A DNA stretch of 64,000 nucleotides from Lineolata rhizophorae (Eukaryota; Ascomycota; Dothideomycetes; Lineolatales; Lineolataceae). Made by a program: the position numbers and the translations under genes. Each line of letters starts with the position of its first letter. The stretch's first letter is position 1. Location: assembly GCA_010093515.1 (NCBI GenBank), contig MU001680.1, positions 555,076 through 619,075 of the forward strand, given 5' to 3'. The notes below the pieces were generated by a model. It was not told the DNA's origin. It was given only the letters and a program-made list of their open reading frames with translations, and did not search any database. Positions 59,119 to 64,000 of the stretch are shown here, piece by piece.

Positions 59119-59986
59119 ATAACTTTCGATAACACCGGTCGTTTGTTTCGACCGGGTATTCCGCAGATGCGACCCTGGGTGAAGTCAGGGTCGAGATCAC
59201 GAGGTACATCGCTGGCCAACACGAACACGGGGCTAGATATTCCCTTGCGGCTGAGACTGCGGCCGATGCAGAGGTACATGCGACTAAGCAAAGCAGCTGT
59301 CGTAGCTATCGCGCTCCATCGTGACTCGACGACCGGGCATCGGAGTGCATTACTATGTAGGCGCTTGTAGGCACGGGAACCGCGCGCGAACCATAGATCC
59401 ATTAGGCCAAGAAACAGTGCTCGTGACCTCGGTCGCACTTTAAGAAACCGCCATACGAGAGCCCCTCCGCCATGATTCCTGTTCTCTCGACGCTCAACAA
59501 TGTAACAGCATCGCGAGTCCCGGTATCCAGCGGAGATGCCCTAATAAAATTGATAAAGAAAACTTCCATCCCTACCGACCGACGATGCACGATCTCTCCA
59601 CGTGATATCAAATTGAGCTATTCGCTTCATGTACGAACCGCGAAACGCCGCTTCGTCGACAATATTGGCACCATGACAGGACCTACCGTATGTGACAACG
59701 GTATCCCCACTATCCACCCCAAGCGAGCATCGTGAATTCACCAGAATAGCAGGAAAGCGCGACTGGCTACCCAGCGGCGGGCAAACATGGCTGCAGACGA
59801 AAGTGCTGGCTACGACAACAGGCAGGTGCACATGCACCTATCCGCTCGCTTGCCATTCAGACAACGCGTCACCGCATTCCAGACCGTCGCCGACACGATC
59901 CGTCTCCACCTGCAAATCCAAAAACCAGGCGCGCATTCATATACGGATTTCAGACCTTGTGGATCCCGTGATACCAGTGGCACAAA
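59119..59986. other. Intergenic region upstream of the LEA-like gene
   Basis: About 870 bp. An ATG frame at 59788 overlaps the start of the next gene in another frame; it is not supported. The LEA-like gene's promoter should be here. Confidence 0.5.
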
Positions 59987-60926
59987 ATGGACACACAAGG
60001 CAAGGGCCAAGACGGCAGCAGCAAATCGACGAACTCAGAGCTGGATCGTAAAGAAGCCGATGATAGCCACAAAGATGGACGGCCGGTCCCGCGCGGCACC
60101 TCGAAGGACCATGCGGATAGTCACGAGGTATGGACCTAACAAATTCGTACAAGAGCATCTCATAGTCAAAGATCTGAGCAATAAACAGGAGCCAATAATG
60201 CCGACCGCCCAGAATGTGCTCTCGAAGGTTTCGACCTCAGTGGTTGAGGAAGCAGTGGGTCTGTCGCCTCCGACGGCGACTAGCTTGCCACAGGAGGTAT
60301 TGTCGCGATAACACCACTTCAAGTTGCAATAGATCACGTTGTATCTCACATGCCGTCTGTGATAGGGTGGAACGCAAACGCAGCAATCCAAATCTGTCGA
60401 TGAGGACGTTCGCGAGTGTGGCGATAGACAAGGTCTTGAAATGGCAGTCGGTGCCGCCCTTGACTCGCCGGGGTTCCGAGCTCTTGACGCTGCGGAGATG
60501 AGCCAGATGGCGACTGTTCGGGCCACCAACGATGCGGGGGTGGCCAAGGGCAACGGTGACGAGTACGATGCGACGGCTACAAGCAATATTGATGAGGGTG
60601 TTCCAGACAAGCAAGGACAAGAGCACGGCCACACAATCAAAGACGCCGCGGCTGAGCTCGTCGACACGGCGATCGAGAAAGTCAAAGAAGCCGGTTCGGC
60701 AATTGCAGGATCAGCTTCGTCAGCATCCAAGTCGTTGGGCGACAAAGTGAACGACGGTGGCCTTGGACCATACGAGGGATTGGAGAGCTGTGTGCCTAAT
60801 GACCTAGACCCCCTGGCGGCTGCCGTCCATTCCGGGGTGGACCTCCAGGAATCGGGATCAGCAGCTCGTAGAGAAGACGGCAGTGGGAAAGATAGCGCTG
60901 TCGGCAACGGTACGAAGGAAGCTTAG
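59987..60926 (+). CDS. Uncharacterised hydrophilic, LEA-like protein
   Basis: Three exons, 59987-60127, 60189-60296 and 60366-60926, all joined in phase 0 by GT-AG introns of 61 and 69 nt (CACGAG|gtatgg ... aaacag|GAGCCA; CAGGAG|gtattg ... tgatag|GGTGGA); 269 residues. The ATG is in good context (CACAAAATGG). The protein starts MDTQGKGQDGSSKSTNSELD, has no signal peptide or membrane segment, and is rich in Gly, Ser, Asp, Lys and Ala. Residues about 172-213 (TIKDAAAELVDTAIEKVKEA, then SASSASKSLGDKV) form an amphipathic Ala/Lys/Glu helix with the 11-residue-type periodicity seen in LEA and related stress proteins. No known family is recognised, so a protective role is a guess. It runs in the same direction as DBP3, 389 bp upstream. 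Confidence 0.75.
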
Positions 60927-61315
60927 CAAGGGAACAGCCGGGCTGCAAGATTGAGTACCCAGTTAGTAGAGGCAAAGTGAGAAACCGAGGCGGCAGTAGT
61001 GGAGGGCTCCCGTGGCAATAGGGTTGGCCTAGAGGATCATCAGAACTCGTGCAATCGCAGGAGCCACCTCAATAAATCAATATTAATCTACGACTGCTGG
61101 TGACGATGAGGAGCAGGGGTGAAGTTTTAACCCGTGGGTCGGGGCACGCCGGCACGTGCGTCTGCTCAGTTTCCGGCTCAACCTTTCTCCGAGACCCACA
61201 ACTGGCCGAACTGCCGTTACCCTTGTCACCGCCTTGAATTTTTCTTGTAGGCGGCTTCACATTGCCCAAAATTCTAGCGCACCACGGGCGGCTCGATTTG
61301 GCCGCAAGCGTAACG
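60927..61315. promoter_or_regulatory. Intergenic region upstream of DBP3
   Basis: 389 bp between tandem genes, containing the LEA-like gene's 3' end and the DBP3 promoter and leader. No specific motif was identified. Confidence 0.5.
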
Positions 61316-63347
61316 ATGGGCCGAAAGATCCTTGATCAGGAAGAACTCCATGTGGCCAACTTTGATGGTACGAATGACGCTTTTCCCAAGCCCAAAAAGG
61401 TGAAGACCAAGTCCAGCGCCAAGGACCTTGATAGAACCGCTACGACAGAAAACAACATCAGCTTGAAGAAGTCGAACAAGAGGAAGCATGGCCACACGGA
61501 GGATGGTACGGCCGACGACGACGAACAATCGAAGCTCGATAAGGCGGCTAGAAAGAAGGCGAGGCAGGAAAAGCGGGAAGCCAAAGCTGCGAGGCGCACT
61601 TTAAAGGAGGAGAACAAAGCTGCCAGAAAAGCAGCAAAGAAGGCTGAAAAGGCACGGCAGAAAGAGCTACAACAACAGACGGCTCAGAGTACCCCGCAGG
61701 GAGAGAACAAACAGAAGAAGGTCGTCCAGTTTTCTTTGGACGACTCTACAGATGCCACGACGACGAACAATTCCAGGTCTACGTCTTCGCAAGTTTCGTG
61801 CATCACATCAGCGAGTACAAGCCCTGAACCTACCCTTCCAAACCAAATGAGTACCTCACGTTATACAGAGCCGTCTGCATTAAAAGCGTATTCTGAGTCC
61901 ACGGTTGATGCCTTTCTGGTCGAGAACCAAATCATAATCACTGACCCTGCCGCCAACCCGGACGGTCTCCGTCCCATCACCGAGTTCAAGTTCCTTCCCA
62001 CTCAAGACAACAAAGCTTTGCAAGCCACCTTCGCCAACTTTAAGTCGCCGACGCCTATCCAAGCTGCCGCATGGCCACATCTGCTCTCCAATCGTGACGT
62101 TATTGGCGTAGCTGAGACAGGCTCCGGTAAAACGCTCGCTTTCGGCATACCATGCGTTGAGCACGTCCGCGCATCTCTCGCCGAAAAGCCTTCGAAGAAA
62201 GCCGGTGCTGTCCGCGCCGTCATTGTCACACCCACCCGTGAGCTCGCGGCCCAAGTCGACGCCCAGCTTAATCCAATCGCAGCCGCTGCTGGAGGTCTTC
62301 GCACCGTGTGCGTTTATGGTGGCGTGCCTAAGGATCCACAGGTGAAGGCTATACAGCGCGGCGCGTCTATTGTTGTGGCTACTCCAGGACGCCTGAACGA
62401 CTTGATCTCAGATGGCTCGGTGCACATCGGCTCGGCAACATACTTGGTTCTGGATGAAGCGGACCGCATGTTGGACAAGGGATTTGAGGACGAGGTCAAG
62501 CGCATTATCAACGCATGTGCGAGCCATGGTAAAGGAAGGCAAACCGCAATGTTCACAGCGACTTGGCCTGAAGGAGTACGGACGCTTGCCGCTTCGTTCT
62601 TACGCATGCCGGTCCTTATCACAATCGGCGGTGCACTTGACGGAGATGGTACCGGATCCGGAGAGCTCCGGGTCAATGATCGTATCACCCAACGTGTGGA
62701 GGTAATTGACCAGCGTGGCAAGGATGCACGATTGGTGCAAATTTTACATCAGTTCGGATGTGGGCGTAAGGGTGCAGGCAAGGAAGACCGTATCTTGGTG
62801 TTCTGCCTGTACAAGAAAGAAGCTGCCCGTGTTGAGACATTTCTACGCCGCAATGGGTTCAATGTCGGTGGAATTCATGGCGACCTAGCTCAGGCGAAAA
62901 GGACTGAGGCTCTCGAGGCCTTCCGAGCGGGCAAGACGCCTGTCCTGGTTGCTACAGATGTCGCCGCTAGAGGACTAGATATTCCGGACGTGCGGGCCGT
63001 GGTTAACGTCACCTTCCCGCTCACAGTTGAAGACTATGTTCACCGCATTGGACGGACTGGACGTGCTGGAAAGACTGGCGAGGCCATCACCCTGTTCACG
63101 GAGCATGACAAAGCACATTCGGGAGCGTAAGTTCCAATTTTAGTTCTACCATTCTCTCATGCGTAAATCTGACATGCAATGCCACTACAGTCTCATCAAT
63201 GTTCTGAAGCGGGCGGAACAAGCTGTCCCAGAGGAGCTGCTCAAGTTCGGGACTACCGTGAAGAAGAAGGGGCACGACGCGTACGGCGCCTTCTACAAGG
63301 ATACGGGCGATGCGAAGAAAGCGACGAAGATCACCTTTGATGACTGA
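61316..63347 (+). CDS. DBP3: ATP-dependent RNA helicase Dbp3 (DEAD box)
   Basis: Nucleolar DEAD-box helicase of 60S ribosomal subunit biogenesis (35S pre-rRNA processing at A3 in yeast). Two exons, 61316-63126 and 63191-63347, with a 64-nt intron (GGAGC|gtaagt ... ctacag|TCTCATC); 655 residues. The first 150 residues are Lys/Ala/Glu-rich and basic ([26 protein letters not shown]), as in Dbp3. Motifs: Q motif FKSPTPIQ (242-249), I AETGSGKT (266-273), Ia PTRELA, Ib TPGR, II DEAD (390-393), III TAT in MFTATWP (414-416), IV ILVFC, V ARGLDIP, and [10 protein letters not shown] (576-583). TAT in motif III in place of SAT is usual for Dbp3. The ATG at 61316 is the first in frame. Confidence 0.94.
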
Positions 63348-64000
63348 AACGTTCGGAACAAAGGTGATTTCGGATTCGACCGATCACGGTCCTGGCATAC
63401 GGTTCATTCACAAATAGAGTTCCTTGTTCCATAGAGCAATTCGGGTCGGGAAATAAGAACGAAAATTCGACGTACTAGAGATGAATGTACATAAATCTAA
63501 TGATTGTGACCTCATACAAAGCGATGTCTCTCAAGCACTTAGACTAGAAAGATTTTAGTTTCGGTACAATCGTTAAGATACACAACCAAAAAGTTAAAAT
63601 TAGTTTTTCGATCTAGAATTATCATTTTAAGAGGGTACTCTACTCTCCGGTGCAATTCTACTAACTTCCTCTCCTGCATAGCGAGTACCTAGCGGTCTTT
63701 TCATTCCAAGTTACCCTAGGTTCCCAGGCTCTTCTACCAATTTCGTTTCCTCTAAATAAAACGAGCTAGGTTTATCAATTTTCCTCTTCGGAAAGTTCGT
63801 CCAACATCAGTTCCAATTTCTGCTTTTAAGACCTTAATTCTATATGGACTGATATCAAATACCTATACTTGCCAATGCGTTCTTCTCGTATATCCATGTC
63901 TACTAGATGAAGATAACCGTTCCTATCAGGGTATGACCCGCCCTCAGGGTATGACCCACACCCGCGTCCTGACGCGTCCCCCAACTTCAAACCTCAATTT
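63348..64000. other. AT-rich region downstream of DBP3, to the window edge
   Basis: About 650 bp with the DBP3 3' end. Clearly AT-rich; no gene or RNA recognised. It ends with a short direct repeat and a GC-richer edge. Confidence 0.6.
63926..63957. repeat. Two 14-bp direct repeats (TCAGGGTATGACCC)
   Basis: TCAGGGTATGACCC occurs at 63926-63939 and again at 63944-63957 with an 18-bp period. Each copy contains the near-palindrome GGGTATGACCC. It may be the start of a longer array or a paired binding site beyond the window. Confidence 0.9.

Noticed and set aside
63917-64000. Possible telomere-proximal or satellite array at the right edge
   Set aside because: Only two copies of the repeat are visible and no TTAGGG-type telomeric repeats are present.

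Overview
The window is nuclear DNA from a filamentous ascomycete (Pezizomycotina, most likely Sordariomycetes). The evidence is short GT-AG introns (about 50-110 nt), single-copy eukaryotic housekeeping genes on both strands, long GC-rich intergenic stretches, and proteins with the sequence style of filamentous-fungal orthologues (hexokinase, PilA/PilB-type eisosome protein, beta-1-adaptin without an ear domain). I assembled gene models by joining exons at visible splice sites and checking that the frame closes. No prokaryotic operons, CRISPR, phage or secondary-metabolite cluster were seen.

Layout, left to right. 1-3.5 kb: condensin subunit CND1 (minus, cut by the window edge) diverging from the replication kinase CDC7 (plus). 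5.3-6.8 kb: a secreted GH128 glucanase (minus), followed by a 5-kb GC-rich stretch without a gene I can support. 12.1-16.5 kb: cullin-3 (minus) diverging from the mitochondrial Hsp70 escort protein ZIM17 (plus). 16.9-25.0 kb: the giant rRNA-processing protein UTP20 (minus). 25.2-25.8 kb: a broken Tc1-type transposase next to a MITE-like hairpin. 26.3-27.8 kb: an eisosome Pil1 protein (minus) whose start codon appears to be split by an intron. 29.9-31.5 kb: a secreted, possibly GPI-anchored repeat protein (plus). 32.6-38.6 kb: hexokinase and trehalose-6-phosphate synthase TPS1, both minus, with a tRNA-Ile(AAT) between them. 40.6-46.3 kb: a HIRIP3/DEK_C-like chromatin protein and AP-1 beta-adaptin (both plus). 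46.3-53.8 kb: 7.4 kb with no convincing gene. 53.8-56.1 kb: a Zn2Cys6 transcription factor (minus). 60.0-60.9 kb: an uncharacterised three-exon gene for a hydrophilic, LEA-like protein. 61.3-63.3 kb: DEAD-box helicase DBP3 (plus).

The genes mostly act independently. The functional pairings are hexokinase with TPS1 (glucose-6-phosphate to trehalose-6-phosphate), UTP20 with DBP3 (ribosome biogenesis) and CND1 with CDC7 (cell cycle, shared 348-bp promoter). I did not find a clearly new biological system. The most interesting observations are the split start codon of the PIL1 gene, the adjacent HXK/TPS1 genes with unusual extensions, a GC-AG intron in TPS1, and the unannotated-looking LEA-like gene.
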